A stretch of 64,000 bases of DNA, taken from the NCBI RefSeq assembly GCF_954871325.1, contig NC_088775.1, forward strand, positions 88,885,561 through 88,949,560, given 5' to 3'. This DNA is from Gordionus sp. m RMFG-2023 (taxonomy: Eukaryota > Nematomorpha > Gordioida > Chordodea > Parachordodidae). Shown piece after piece: positions 13,401 to 25,379 of the stretch. The translations under genes were made by a program, and so were the position numbers. The number at the start of each line of letters is the position of its first letter. The stretch's first letter is position 1. The notes beneath the pieces are model-generated. The model was not told where the DNA came from. It did not search any database and was given only the letters and a program-made list of their open reading frames with translations.

Positions 13401-13732
13401 CCTAATGATTTTAACTCATAGCTGGTGAGAATGCTTGGAATATCTATTTGGCAAATCTCTATGCTTTGCGTAATATTATTTTAGATAAAATCTTAATCGG
13501 GTGCTTTTGAAAAATCGAACCCAAAATCGGGCTTTTTAACAACGCTAGAATTTATCAACAATAGTCTCCATCATACGGATACTGTTAGGTTAAAAGATTT
13601 GTAATTCCTCAAATCTAGGAAAATAAATAATATAAGAATAACATGATTTGAAACAACTTTACAATTTATACTAATTTTTTAAATATATATTCTATTTGGG
13701 CAAAAGTTGCCTTAAAGTAATACGGTGTTGTG

Positions 13733-13918
13733 ATGATTTAATGAAACATATTGACGATTTAATTTTAAACACGTGCATATATAATTATAACCTTTACAAA
13801 TGTACAACAAAAGCAATAATAAAAAAAATTTCAATTAATGCTTTGTCTATATTTTAATTATTTTTGCAAATATTAAAATTTTATATGAATGGGTTTGAAT
13901 TTAATAGTCAATAATTTT
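13733..13918. mobile_element. small inverted-repeat element, family with 53113-53211
   Basis: The left end is TGTGATGATTTAATGAAACA. The right part, ATATGAATGGGTTTGAATTTA, matches the interior of the cleaner copy at 53113-53211. The right terminus is degraded. Confidence 0.45.
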
Positions 13919-15445
13919 AAAATTTCGGCCAAATCTTGAAACGCATAAATGAATGTATTAGAGATTTTTGGTTCTGTGCGTGAATCAGAAATTTTCCCGG
14001 CCTGGCACAATTTGTGCAAAATCTGTCTTCGCACCCGGGCAGGACTTGTATTTTTTTAATTTTTAAAAAACACTTCAATAATTCAAATTTATGATTTTTC
14101 ATACCTCTTAATATTCAAGTATTTATTGGCCGGTGAAATCGATATTACTATATAAACTTATAAGGAAACTAAAATGAAACAGATGCCGCTAACCTTTTAC
14201 ACTTACCCTAACCCTAAATATATATATATATACTTATGTGATATAAATCGTAAAGAAATATAGACCTTAGCCTATTCTCCACAAACGTTAACGGGGATCA
14301 GCGGATTATCTACCCGCAAAAAAATCTAGTGCGCATTATTATGTCACCTAAGAAAACTTGATTCACGCAAATTTAAGTGTTTTTTTAGCGAAGGCATCAA
14401 CAGGCTTGAAATTATTTTCATTAAGTTAATTCTTCTTTATCGTAATTATACTTGTCGTTTAAAAGGGGATTTACACAAAAACTCCTTTATAATATCGAAC
14501 TTAGGGTTTCAATCTTCTAATAATCAAATCTATTTCTAAAGGACTCAGTGAGACGCGACACGATTAGGAATTTTTGCTAAATGAGGTCGCGGCATTGATT
14601 TATCGGTTGAAAATTTAGCAATATTAGTTTTTATGTGAAGCCTAGGAGTAATGATCGACTAAGTTATATATTATTAGATCAATTTTTTTTTAGAATATGA
14701 ATTTATGAACATTTAATGTAACGTTTGGATTTGCTAGAAAAAAAATATTAAATTATGGTACAATATCTAGATAAGCCCCTACAGGCAATTATCACCACAA
14801 ATTCGTGAATAAACTGTGAAATGCAGGGTAGTTAGGTATATATTTAGATAAATAATCGTTAATATTTAGACAACAAAAATTTTGCAAAAATTTAGGTTGG
14901 ATCTTGGAGTACCTTGTCTCAGTATCCCTTATTCGATTTTACTTCCATTGCCAATCACCCACATCCTTATTCGAGTAATCATACTTTGCCACCATACTTT
15001 AATCAGTTTCTCCTTCTTAAGTTTCTATCTTCAAAATCTATGATAACTTTATCAAGATAAAATTAAAAAAATATATATATCCTGTTTGACTTCAAAAGTA
15101 GGCTACGATGATTATTAAATTAAGCAGTGATAATTTTTATGAAATGATGACATAGATATTTGAAAACGACAATTAATAAATGTAAAAATGAGGATATAGG
15201 CTAGTTTAATTTTTATTTTATTATCTAACTTTAATATTTAACAAGTGAATTTTAATAATTTTAAGTATTAATTTATGCCCTAATTTATTGTTTAATATAT
15301 ATATTTTTTTTTACCTTTTTTAAAGTATCTTAATAATTTTTTTAAATTTTATTTGTTTTGTAAAAGAAATTTTAGTTAAAAAATAAGAGTTTTTTTTCCC
15401 TCTTCCATTGATCAGTTTCAGATAAAAAAAAAGAAGTAACGAAAA
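13919..15445. other. 5' flank of cysteine-rich gene copy 1
   Basis: No gene seen. From about 14880 to the ATG it aligns by eye with the flank of copy 2 (about 28950-30296). Shared words include TTGACTTCAAAAGTAGG at 15088 and 29782, and a TGAGGATA-(T/A)(A)GGCTAG block. The duplication therefore carried the upstream region, probably with promoter. Copy 2 has a miniature element (29279-29645) that copy 1 lacks. Confidence 0.5.
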
Positions 15446-18400
15446 ATGAAATTATTATTCGGCCTTTTCTTCCTATGGACTACGCTAGTAAATTTTTATT
15501 TAATTTTGGAGAATAATTTTAGTTTAACATTCATTAGATTTTTTATTGATAGAATTTATAAAATGTTGCCAGCAGATGGGTATAGTAGTTTGCCTGATTA
15601 ATATCTTAGTGTCAACAACTTGTATCGATAAATTATTTTTAAAAAAAAAATGACTGAAAAAATCATGATCAAAATGTCATTAAATTTATAGGTTAGATTA
15701 TACTTTGCAATACTTAGCAATTCATATTTCGACACTTGGATGTATTTTTCCTTTATTAAAAAATAAAATTTCCTTTAACCAATAACTTAATTATTTATTT
15801 ATTGCTTTTTATTGATCCAAATTATATTTCCGGGAAATTTTAAGATTTAACGAACGGTCGGCTGACTTTTGTAAAATGTTTTTTTTTTGGATAAATGAAT
15901 TATTTTAGTGCCATATTACATTATCCACAATAAAAATGTTAAATAATAATTTTATTCGCATTATTACATTGTAATCTTCTATTTAAAATACAAGAAACAC
16001 CTTTTCTTTTAAATGCTTTCCTGAATCAATTTTTAAAAAAATGGTTATACATTACAATACTCCGATTATGCTCAATTTTGGGAGTATAACATATGCTCTT
16101 AATCTTGGAAATAGAGGGAAAAAAGTGATTTGTAAGGTTCTTTGAGGAGTATTTTATTACAAAAGGCGCACCATTATTTTTATATTTATTAGACTTCTAA
16201 ACAATGTTAGCAATGCTACCGCAAATATGCCTAATCAGGCAGTATGCGTAATTAATCTTATATAATTGTCCTTAAATTGTAGATATTTTATTTTATTTTT
16301 ATTATACAAACGCTGAAATAAATTTCCGGGAAAGTAAGAATTTTTCAAATTATAATTAAAAAAAAATAAGAAAAATAATTTATTGAAATGGAATTATAAG
16401 TGGGAAGATCTGATTTTTGCCGGAAATAGATTCGAGTAATGTCTAAAAATATCTAATTCAATTTGGTCACGAACTTTTGAATATATTTACCAAAATTCTG
16501 ATTGACAGATATATCAAATCAGGCAATGACATTTAGAGCGATTTCTTATTTATTTATTTTTAAAATTTATTTTGGAATTTTTTTTTATTTATTTTAATAC
16601 TTCTTTATTGGACATTAAATTAAACTATTTTTTTTTGTAAATGTGAACCAAACTAAATGATCACGTGACTTCTATTATTTATTTTTTTTATCATTTAAAA
16701 ATCTCTGCCTCCTAATGCGATAATATTCTACTGACCATCATATTTTAGCCAGAAAAATATTGCTTTAGCCTCAAGATTTTGATAATATATGTCTGGACCT
16801 TTGTTCTTTCTATGAGCGGAATCTTCAGACATACGTAATATTTTTCTGGATGAAGTAGTGAGCGAGCCGTTTAACAACACTAACAATCACGCCCTACTTA
16901 GATCGCATTTACCACCATTTTTAATAAACAAAATAATGATAATAAAAAAAATAATGAAAGTCACGTGATTTCTTATTTTGCTTCCCTTTTTTTCCTAGTT
17001 CTATAATCTACTGCCATCTTACACCCAAAGCTGATTTTTTATTAATTTGTACCTTTATTCAAAGTATTAATGGATTAAACAGAGTTTGAAATGCTTAGCT
17101 AAAATAAAATCTTATCTAAATATTTTGATCTCTGAAGATTTGTTTAAAAGAAGATTTATTTTTGAGATGATCAAATAGGAATTTTGAAATTTCTGATTCA
17201 AAAAAAAAATTTGTGATTTATAAGCGTTAAAACTCTTTCTTCTTTGAAGAAAACCTTCTCATTTTATATAATCTTCAAAGATTTTTTGCGTAAAGATTTG
17301 GGCAAAAGAAATCTTCATTTTTTTAAAAAAAAAATTCTGATTAAAATGCAGCTATTCTAAGTTATTTGTTGGAATGTTACTCTCTACAATATTGCTTAGA
17401 GAATGGGTAAAATTAAAAACGAAAGTCCGTTTTTGGAAGTAACTAAGGAAAATAATTTATTTAAATCGAAATTAATATAAAAATTCTATTATATAGTTCA
17501 ATGACAGTTTTGAGTGGCCACCGCAACAATCTATGTTCTCCAACAAAAAAGCTTTTATACCGGCTGTGGTTAATGGTACACACATATATATATATTATAT
17601 ATTTTTGAATAATTGAATGTATATTTTATTTTCTTTCGTAATAAAATTTCTTAAAAATGGATTAAATCATTACATACTGGCTTTACGGTTATGTTTTGGT
17701 TAGTCTTATTTCTAAATAGATTGTTTATCCATCTATATAGCTTATGTAGGTATCCCATCTTTGCGACTCTTTCCAAACCAAAATATTTATTACACACTTA
17801 AAGCACACCAAGATAGAAATTTTTTTTTAATTTAAAATCTTCAAAAAACAAGGACATATGGCCTACATTAATATTATCTGGTAAGTTCTAAGTTCCAATA
17901 GTTCTTTTTCCTGATTGGTTAGCTAAATTAATACCTAGTATATTTGAAGGAGTGTTGTTAAAAGGGCTCGATTTGGGCCGATTTTTAAAAACTCAATATT
18001 TTAGCCAGAAAAATATTGCCTAAGCCCTTAAGGCTTCACTAATAGATGCATAAATTGTGCTATCTATGACCCAAACCTTCAGTCTTGCGTAATATTTTTC
18101 TGGCTTAAATATTGATTTAGCCGTTTTTAAAAATCAGCTCAAAAACAACACTAATTTGAAGTGATTAATTGCAAAGTATAATCATATCCAAAATGTCTAT
18201 TTTGAAGCCGGTGTAAATTATAAATTTTATTACCATTTTGGTTAAAACATTTAAATAGATGAAAGAATTGAGAAATTTTATAATAAACTTGTTTCTCTTT
18301 AGTGATCATAAACTAAAAGTTTTTAATTTAATCTCAAATTGCTGGCTTAAGGTCACGATTAATCATCTTCAATATTACCTTGGTCTTTAGGGTAAATCCT

Positions 18401-20069
18401 GGAATTATTGCTTCGCATTAGTTTCCCTCTATTCCATGCTTCATTCCAATCAACTCAAAGAAAAATATAATTCAAAATTAATTCTGTTTGTGTATCCAAA
18501 ACAAACAAATGAAAAAATGAGTCATACCTATTGGTATCACTTCCTCCGGAAATATAATATCAGACGGAACTTTTAGTTTAGAGCGGCACAAAACTAACAC
18601 ACTTCCAGCTACAAACCAAAATAGTTATAGAGCTAGCCTAGCGCGTGCAGAACATACCTAGCCAGAAAGAACCCTTTAAAAATTTAGATCTTAAGGATTT
18701 TATCACGAATTTTGGCGCTTACATTTTTAAGATTAGTTATATTTTTTTTAAAAAAAAGAAATTTTAAACTAATTATTTATTTATTTTATAAAAGTTGATT
18801 GTTTTTCGTATTATATTGATATTTTCAGTTCTATCCCTCATTCCTAGGGGAGATGGGTGTCATTTTAAGCCTCGAATTATGGAGTATTATGTAGGCTAAA
18901 TATTTTGAAAATTAAATAAACTCTAATAAGAAATATCATTTTTTTTTTTTGCAAGAATATAATATCTATAAAATTGATTTAATAATTCTAAACCCTATTA
19001 AAAACAAAACAAAAAAAAATGCTTTAAAGAATGCAGAAATTGTATGATAATCAAAAGAGCTCAAGATGCGCCATGTTTCAGTGATGCGGATTGTCCCGGA
19101 GGTTCGACATGCGACGTTAGAAGAGGAGACGGCGAAATATGGGGATGTTGTTGTTTCTTTGCCAGTAAAGAAAAAAAAAATTTTTTTTTTCATTGTTAAG
19201 TTTTTCCTCTTAGCTTTTTCCTGGCGTATTCCTACATAAAAAAGAAGGAAATTATAAAAATCATATTTCCTTGCAGTAAGGAATATAACAGAGCGATTAT
19301 ATTCACTTTGTATTAAGAATTTTAAAAACTAAAAAAAAAACTTCATCTTTTTATATGTTATTTTTTAAAATATTATTGGTATACATTTCATTTAATAGAA
19401 ATGAAAAGTGAGTAAAGATTTTTATATTTTTAAAAAAACATATATAAAAATGTATCTTTACTTCAAAAAATTTTAATATTATTTGTAGGAATTCTCGACT
19501 TATTATTACTAAATAGTCAAAAATTCAATAAAAATATTTTAAACATAACCAAAAAAAAAACAAGAAAAAAACGAAAAAAACAAACCAAAATAAGATGTCC
19601 TAGTTCAAAAGCTTATGCTAAAAGGCAATTATATTAAGCCGACCCTGGGCAGAGCCAACTAAACACATTATCCCCTTACACTCTTCTTTACTAAAAAATA
19701 GATAGATGAATATTTTTTTTAAAAATTCGGCATTTTAGAAAATGTTTAGTGCTTTTCACCCTCCATTTTCTTCCTATATTTTTTTTTTAAAAAACTTTAA
19801 AAAAAAAAAATTAAGCACCTCCGCCAACTATCGCAGGCATGACGCTCCCGTCTGTTACGGTATCGACGGCAAGCTTGATAAACGTTGTTAGGATATTGGC
19901 AGCTAGCTGCTTGATTCCAACGCCCAATTGCAACCCGTGTCCTATGATGGTCACGAATTGCACCATGGCCGTGACTACTGTTTATTGCCGTCCCGATCCT
20001 TGCGGCAGCGGTTGCTACGCCCGTTATTGCATAGATCCACTTTGTAGCAAACAAATTTTATGCTCTTAA
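15446..20069 (+). CDS. secreted cysteine-rich protein with granulin-like motif, copy 1
   Basis: Four exons: 15446-15487, 17497-17575, 19030-19164 and 19816-20069, total 510 nt, giving 169 residues and a TAA stop. Exon 1 is a 14-residue hydrophobic leader (MKLLFGLFFLWTTL) with a GTAAAT donor. Exon 2 encodes a Pro/Gln-rich linker with EWPPQQSMF. Exon 3 has eight Cys, including CPGGSTCDVRRGDGEIWGCC, which resembles the CPxGxTCCx8GxWGCC half of a granulin, with the second C of CC replaced by Asp and a longer loop. Exon 4 has ten Cys, with CNPCP and CRPDPCGSGCYARYCID blocks that I do not recognise. Phases are 0, 1 and 1. Copy 2 has the identical exon lengths and phases and mostly conservative changes, which supports a real coding gene. 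It is presumably secreted and disulphide-rich; its function is unknown. Confidence 0.75.
16733..16888. mobile_element. MITE family A copy in intron 1 of copy 1
   Basis: Contains ATATTTTAGCCAGAAAAATA, GACCTTTGTTCTTTCTATGA and the right end GCCGTTTAACAACACTA. The left terminus is missing. It is absent from the matching intron of copy 2, so it arrived after the duplication or was lost there. Confidence 0.6.
17950..18153. mobile_element. MITE family A, best preserved copy, with 8-bp target duplication
   Basis: Ends GAGTGTTGTTAAAAGGG and AAAAACAACACTA. Identical 8-bp flanks ATTTGAAG lie at 17942-17949 and 18154-18161. With TAGTG-type ends this fits a hAT non-autonomous element. It sits in intron 2 of the cysteine-rich copy 1, and copy 2 lacks it (its intron is 512 bp against 1454 bp). 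Confidence 0.8.
19555..19690. repeat. dispersed repeat (partner at 48145-48241)
   Basis: Shares CAAACCAAAA plus TGTCCTAGTTCAAAA and following words with the right half of the candidate element at 47982-48241. It lies in intron 3 of copy 1 and is absent from copy 2. Confidence 0.45.
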
Positions 20070-20720
20070 AAAATTATTTTTTTTTGTAATTATTTTTTGG
20101 AAAAATTTTTAAAAAAAAATAAAAATAAACAAAATGCCGGACAAAAAAAAATCGCGTACAAAAAGTACAACTTTCAAATACATATTTTAATAGACGGAAT
20201 AATAAAATTTACGTAAATAATTCAATTTTTTTATGAAGAAAATATTATATTTTTTTGAAAAAAAATTGTATTCTCGTTTTAGTGTCGAGTTTGGCTGTTC
20301 CAAAATTCGCATCTTTTCATATTTATCTTATCTTATCTAATCTTATCTAGCATGTTGGTCATAGACCTGCCCAAAATGTGCGAACGCGAATTATATGAAG
20401 GCCTACCCTTCATATAATTATGCCTATTTTTTTCTCAAGGATACCAATAAACCTTGTACCCAGATGAAACTAAATAAGTGAGTGGAACTAACCCAATACC
20501 GTTTTAGTAGATAATTTGATTTAGTAGTGAGAAAAGAGAGAAAAATATGGAATAAGAAGAAAATAGAATAGAAATAGAAAATACTGTTTAAAGAAAATAA
20601 ATAGAGAAAAGATATAAAAAAAAAAAAATTAAATATTAATAAAAGGAATAAATTTATATTACCTTTAATTGATTGATTGTCTTTGAGGTTACCCACCTCC
20701 GAATATAAAAGTGTGTAACC
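20070..20720. other. 3' flank of copy 1; no gene
   Basis: AT-rich, with AATAAA words just after the stop that could serve polyadenylation but are common by chance here. A (TATCT)n-like tract lies near 20324-20350. A perfect 12-bp-stem hairpin AATTATATGAAG/CTTCATATAATT lies near 20391-20421. The minus-strand frame at 20424-20696 is low-complexity and not supported. Confidence 0.45.
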
Positions 20721-20867
20721 CAGTAAACGCGAGTCATAAGCTCGCGTTGATTACGTCCCTGCCCTTTGTACACACCGCGCGTCGCTACTACCGGTTGAAT
20801 GATTCAGTGACGTCTTTGGATGGGTCTTGATTCGAGATCTTTAACGGTCTCGAGCAATGCGCCTAAA
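20721..20867 (+). rRNA. 18S rRNA 3'-end fragment (insertion, not a functional gene)
   Basis: Contains the near-universal 3' segment of nuclear small-subunit rRNA: GTAAACGCGAGTCAT, GTTGATTACGTCCCTGCCC, TTTGTACACACCGCGCGTCG (usual CCGCCCGTCG), CTACTACCGGTTGAATGATT, then a TTTGGATG segment and helix. It stops before the conserved GTAAAAGTCGTAACAAGG end, and no other rDNA flanks it. The changes at conserved sites suggest decay after insertion or a fast-evolving lineage. Confidence 0.85.
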
Positions 20868-21498
20868 TCATGCCTCCTCTGATTATAAAAGTTTGTAAAA
20901 TCGTACTGTTTGTACCGATTTATGGTGGTTATTAAATAAAGAGGGAATTTTCTAAAAAAAAAAACTTAATAAAAAACTATAAATTTTTTTTTTCCCTATT
21001 TACATAAATGTTTGTATTATTTATTTTTTTTAAACATACCCATATACTACTTAATGATTTTTTGTTTATAATGTATTATCAAGGTAAAACACCTGCAACC
21101 CCTGTAGGTTAATTTCATTAGACTCAGAGCCGTTAGTTGATTTAGTTAGGCTAAATTAGTCTACGATCTTAAGTCGTTAACTCCGGTTATGAACTTTAAT
21201 GCGTAACTCGAGTTATGACCTGAAGTATGAATAGTTATCGAAATTATTATCAATCGCTCGTTCTTAATCAGCAAACATTGCATATTTATAAATTTTATAC
21301 CACCAACTCTATCTTGTTTATTTATAAATAAAATAATGAAATATGGTAGGACTTGCCTTATCCCGTTATTTCTTTTCTGAATAAACACACCATTTATTCG
21401 GTAACTTGTTTTTTTTCTTTCAACAAAAACCGTTAATCTAACCAACCATTTTGCTTTGCCTTCAATGTACGAATATTGTTTTTTTTAAAAGCTAATGG
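20868..21498. other. no gene seen
   Basis: AT-rich. A 94-codon minus-strand frame (21161-21445) does not begin with a supported start and has no recognisable domain. Confidence 0.4.
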
Positions 21499-21827
21499 CT
21501 CTTACAACCCTTCTCATGTAGATGTTGCCAGGGTATAATATATATTTCCTAATTTATTTTATATTTTTATAAAAGTTTTTGTCATTTTTCCCTTTTTATT
21601 TTAATAATCTAAAGTAGATATATTTATATTCATAAATCATATTTTTAAGCTACGGGGTTTCTAAATTATCTAGAATAAATAGCAAAAATTATTTTAAGCT
21701 AATTCACTATCCCCTGAGGTTATAGCAAATTAGTTAAGCAAGAATTGGTAAAAGGATCAATATTTAGTGTTTTTTTATAATTAGGAAGTATTACCTAGGC
21801 AACATCTACATGGGAAGCAAGTAAGAG
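21499..21827. mobile_element. MITE with ~28-bp terminal inverted repeats
   Basis: The left end CTCTTACAACCCTTCTCATG continues GTAGATGTTGCC. The right end GGCAACATCTACATGGGAAG continues CAAGTAAGAG. The arms pair with a few mismatches around a 270-bp AT-rich centre with no ORF. No clear target duplication was found, so the superfamily is open. Confidence 0.65.
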
Positions 21828-22399
21828 ACTATTTACTTCCAATATTTTTATATGGGAAAGTAAAAATAAACAATATTTCTATATTAAGGACAAAGCAACA
21901 GGATTAATTGCATTCAGATCACTAACAAAAATAACCTCCTCTTCGTTTGCCAGTCACGATGTCACCTCCAAAAGACTATCTCAAAATGTATATATTTCTT
22001 CTTCACTTCTTCCAACCCTGATGAACATATGCCGGAATAATATTACATAGCTTTCTACCATCATCTTGGCAGTCATTATCTGGTTATCTAGTCTTTTTAC
22101 TTCGATTACTTTATCCACCTATTTCTCTGCAACTAGTGTTGTTAAACTACCTATTTTTAGTCAACTATAAAAGAGCGTAGCCATATTTTTTATCCAGAAA
22201 TATTCTAGTCAATCTTCAAGTTGAGACTCAACTTAGAAGCTTAATTCAATATTTTAGTCGAAAGGCCTGAATAAGACACAAAATTAAGGTTGTTGATGGC
22301 CATCATATGTTTTATTTTCACGAATCATGGTTCTAACATTTTTTTTTATCGTAGGTGGATGAGGAGGCCCACGTAGTAATTTGGGATATACTCCCGCAC

Positions 22400-24765
22400 T
22401 TGCTTTGTTGTAATCATTAGAAATTTTGATGTAGAGTTTTTACAATTGAATGCCCCTTTTGACATCAACCCCTTTTAAGTGATTTTTTGCACCCTGTCGA
22501 GGAGACGATGATCCTATTCTGGGCAACGACAGGGAACCTTTTAAACCACCATAAATCGCAAAGAGACGTTGCCACTATAGGAGATCTCACATTTAAAGGG
22601 GTCAGGATAACTAAAAGAAAGTTTGTGCTAAGGCTGAAGGTTTGGAAATTTTAGGAGGAAAGTGATAGAAGTCAATTCAATATAATATTGGAAATAAGAG
22701 AGGCATCGGTTTAAATGGCAGGTGGGAAGCCAAGAAGAAGAGTGAGGCAACTGAGGACGTATGTGGATAAACAAAATGTCGTTGAGACATGAGGAGACAT
22801 GGGGTGGAATCCGGAGGTAATAGAAACTTTAGACGAGAAAAGGAGATGTTTCAAATGATACAATAGTAAAGAAAATAGTGATAAAAATATTTATAAGGTG
22901 GCGAAAAGAAATGCCATAAAATTAATAGCTAAAGCGCAAAAAGAACAAAGGCATGAGTTTGCTAAAAAAAGGAAGGTGCAAAAGGGGTAGTCCGGGTGAC
23001 AAAGCAAATAGTAAAAAGAGGCAGGATGTGGTTGGTAATGTTTGAAAAATATGGAAGGAATGGTGATTGATAGCAGTGGCATGAAGAACACCTGTGGAAG
23101 ATCTATATGGAAGGAACTATGAACGTAGAGATGTTAGGTTATATAAAGATAGAAGGTTCAGGGTTTAAATTTGACATGTACGAAATTAAGAGAGCATTGA
23201 AAAAAATGATAAAAGGGAAAGTAGCGGTATAACGTGACTGGTATCAGAAATGAAATGTTGTTCTTGTGATTTAGGGATTAAATAGTTAATGAATTTAACC
23301 AATCTAATTGTCACAGAAGGAATATAAAGATAGAAAGTTCAGGGTTTAAATTTGACATGTACGAAATTAAGAGAGCATTGAAAAAAATGATAAAAGGGAA
23401 AGTAGCGGTATAACGTGACTGGTATCAGAAATGAAATGTTGTTCTTGTGATTTAGGGATTAAATAGTTAATGAATTTAACCAATCTAATTGTCACAGAAG
23501 GAATTATTCTTGAGGATTAGCTAAAAAGTACAATTATTGCAGTAGGCAAAGGGAAAGGTGATCTTTTAGATTGAGGATCTTATAGAACTATTAAACTCTT
23601 GACACATTCTATTTAAGTTAAAAGAGTTTAAGGGAAAGCGAAAATTGATGAAATCCAGTCTTGATTTACTCTGGGGAAAGGCGCGATCAATTTTTATGGT
23701 GAGACAGATACAGGAGAAGTTGCAAAGGAAAAGAAATTGAATTAAACTTTTGTTGATTTGGAGAAGGCATTTTATAAAATGCCACATGAATATACTATAT
23801 GGGCTTTGAGAAAATCAGGTGTGGAAGTGGGTTATGGCAGTGATGACAATATTGGTGTCAGCATAAACCGCGGTAGGGACAAATTATAGAGATCGTGAAA
23901 GCTTTAAAGGGAATGTAGAACTTCATATGGGATCTGTGCTGAGTCCATTACTATTTATATTAGTAATGGATGCGACTAGTGAGATGTGTGTGTAGGACTT
24001 TCATGGGAGCAATTATTTACAGATGACCTATGGATAAAATTAGTAAATGGAAGATGATGAAAGCAAAGGGTCTGAAAATGAATGCTGTGTAAAGAGAAAG
24101 GTAAGATTGGTGGGGATAATCTGAAGATGGAGTACTCCGGAAACTGGCCTTCTGGCGTATGTGGGAAATGAGTTGCTAGAAATTTAATTCAATACACCAG
24201 ATCCCAGAAATTGGTGTATAAATGATGCAGCAGGAAAAGGGAAGTCTGATGCTAGCAAGAATGATCTTTGTTTGTAGGGTTCATTGATAACCTATAAAAT
24301 AGTGGTTTATATTTGCAATAATGGGTTAACCCTGGAAAAAGTGAAAAAGTTTTGCTATTTGGGTGATATGCTAAAGGCAGATGGTGGTGTAGATTCTGTC
24401 TTTGAGACAAGCATAGAAGAAGAGAGATTTCATTTATTCTTACAAATATAAACGTCTCTCTGAAGTTAAAACGGAAATTTTATTTTATAAGCTGTGTTAG
24501 GAATTGTTTAATTTGACGAAACATGGGCAATAAAAGCGGGCCATGAAACCAAATTGGATAGAACAGAGATGCGGGTGATCAAATGGATGTGCGGGATATC
24601 TCTGAGTGAGAGAAAAAAACTAGTAAGGAATTGCGAAGCAAGAATGGGAATAGAAGTGATTTGAGTATAACGAAGAAATAAGCTAAAATGATTTGGGCAT
24701 GTGGAAAGTAAAACAAAAGATGACCGGGCAAAGAGCTGCACCTTGATGGAAGTAGGAGAATATAG
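22400..24765 (+). pseudogene. non-LTR retrotransposon reverse transcriptase, heavily decayed
   Basis: Broken frames still read characteristic blocks in order: VDLEKAFYKMPHEYTIWAL-like (about 23750), GSVLSPLLFILVMDA (about 23930), a DDLW remnant of the catalytic YADD box (about 24020), a cysteine block like PCGVCGKGVGSNSI (about 24145), LEKVKKFCYLGDMLKADGGV (about 24330), then ETWAIKAGHETKLDRTEMRV and a KWMCGISL..R block to about 24690. This is the LINE-type reverse transcriptase common in animal genomes. Many stops and frameshifts show it is dead. It contains a recent internal duplication (23141-23502). Confidence 0.8.
23141..23502. repeat. 181-bp tandem duplication
   Basis: 23141-23321 is repeated immediately at 23322-23502. 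I found one difference (AGAAGGTTCA against AGAAAGTTCA). The near identity shows the duplication is much younger than the surrounding decayed element, or is an assembly artefact. Confidence 0.9.
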
Positions 24766-24831
24766 ACCTTTGTTCCTTATTGATTTAAGCGTTTTTTAAA
24801 ATCGGCTCAAAAAGCGCGTTTAACAACACTA

Positions 24832-25379
24832 GTATCACTACATAAAGATTTTTATTATAAAGTTCTTAATAAGAGGGTTTAATGAATTTGATTTTTAATC
24901 GGTCATTTATTTACAGTGTTGTTATTTTTCATAATATATGTATTATTCATAAATAGTAAAAAATTTGATGAAGAAATTTAGGAAAAAAATGTGAAACTGT
25001 TCCTGTTAGTTAAAATGGGCAATATTAACTGTGAGTTAGAATGTGGTTCTCAATGAACTGAGGGAACAGGTTAAAAATGGTAATACCGATGTATTGACAT
25101 AAAAGTATCAAATGGATTGAAGAAAGATGCTGGAGGCGTCGTATATAATCATTTGAATAAAATAATTGAATTGGAAAGTAATTTAAATGTAGTTTTAAAT
25201 AAAATCAAAAATGAAGAACCAAAGGTGGTTTAAAAAGATAAAGGATAATCTTGGTGACCATTAGTAATGTTTGCAGAGATTGGTTGGTTATTCTCCAAGA
25301 AATTAAAGGAATTGAAAGATGTATTCAAGGTTATATACCAGGATGTATCTAAATTGATTAATGTAAATAAATTTAGTTA
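24832..25379. other. degenerate sequence before the integrase relic
   Basis: Fewer A/T runs than the intergenic DNA and many short frames, likely decayed gag or pol of the retroelement that follows. No motif is clear. Confidence 0.35.

Larger units (their letters stand above)
12774..13547. mobile_element. MITE family A copy, interrupted by a second family A copy
   Basis: The outer element begins TAGTGTTGTTGAAAAGCCC and ends GGGCTTTTTAACAACGCTA. Near-identical flanks GAATTCAT (12765-12772) and GAATTTAT (13548-13555) look like an 8-bp target duplication with one change. A second, more typical copy lies inside at 12943-13134. The right part also holds a dispersed repeat (about 13305-13400) that recurs at 28480-28565. 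Confidence 0.65.
22134..24831. mobile_element. MITE family A copy split by a non-LTR retrotransposon
   Basis: A family A left end (TAGTGTTGTTAAACTACC) is at 22134. A family A right half is at about 24760-24831, with the usual mid-element GACCTTTGTTC word and the end CGTTTAACAACACTA. Between them lies the reverse-transcriptase relic, so the simplest reading is insertion of the retroelement into the middle of the miniature element. The outer flanks do not match clearly. Confidence 0.5.

Noticed and set aside
14204-14220. Telomere-like TTACCCTAACCCTAAA
   Set aside because: Only about two repeat units, embedded in ordinary sequence. Chance or a trivial interstitial trace.
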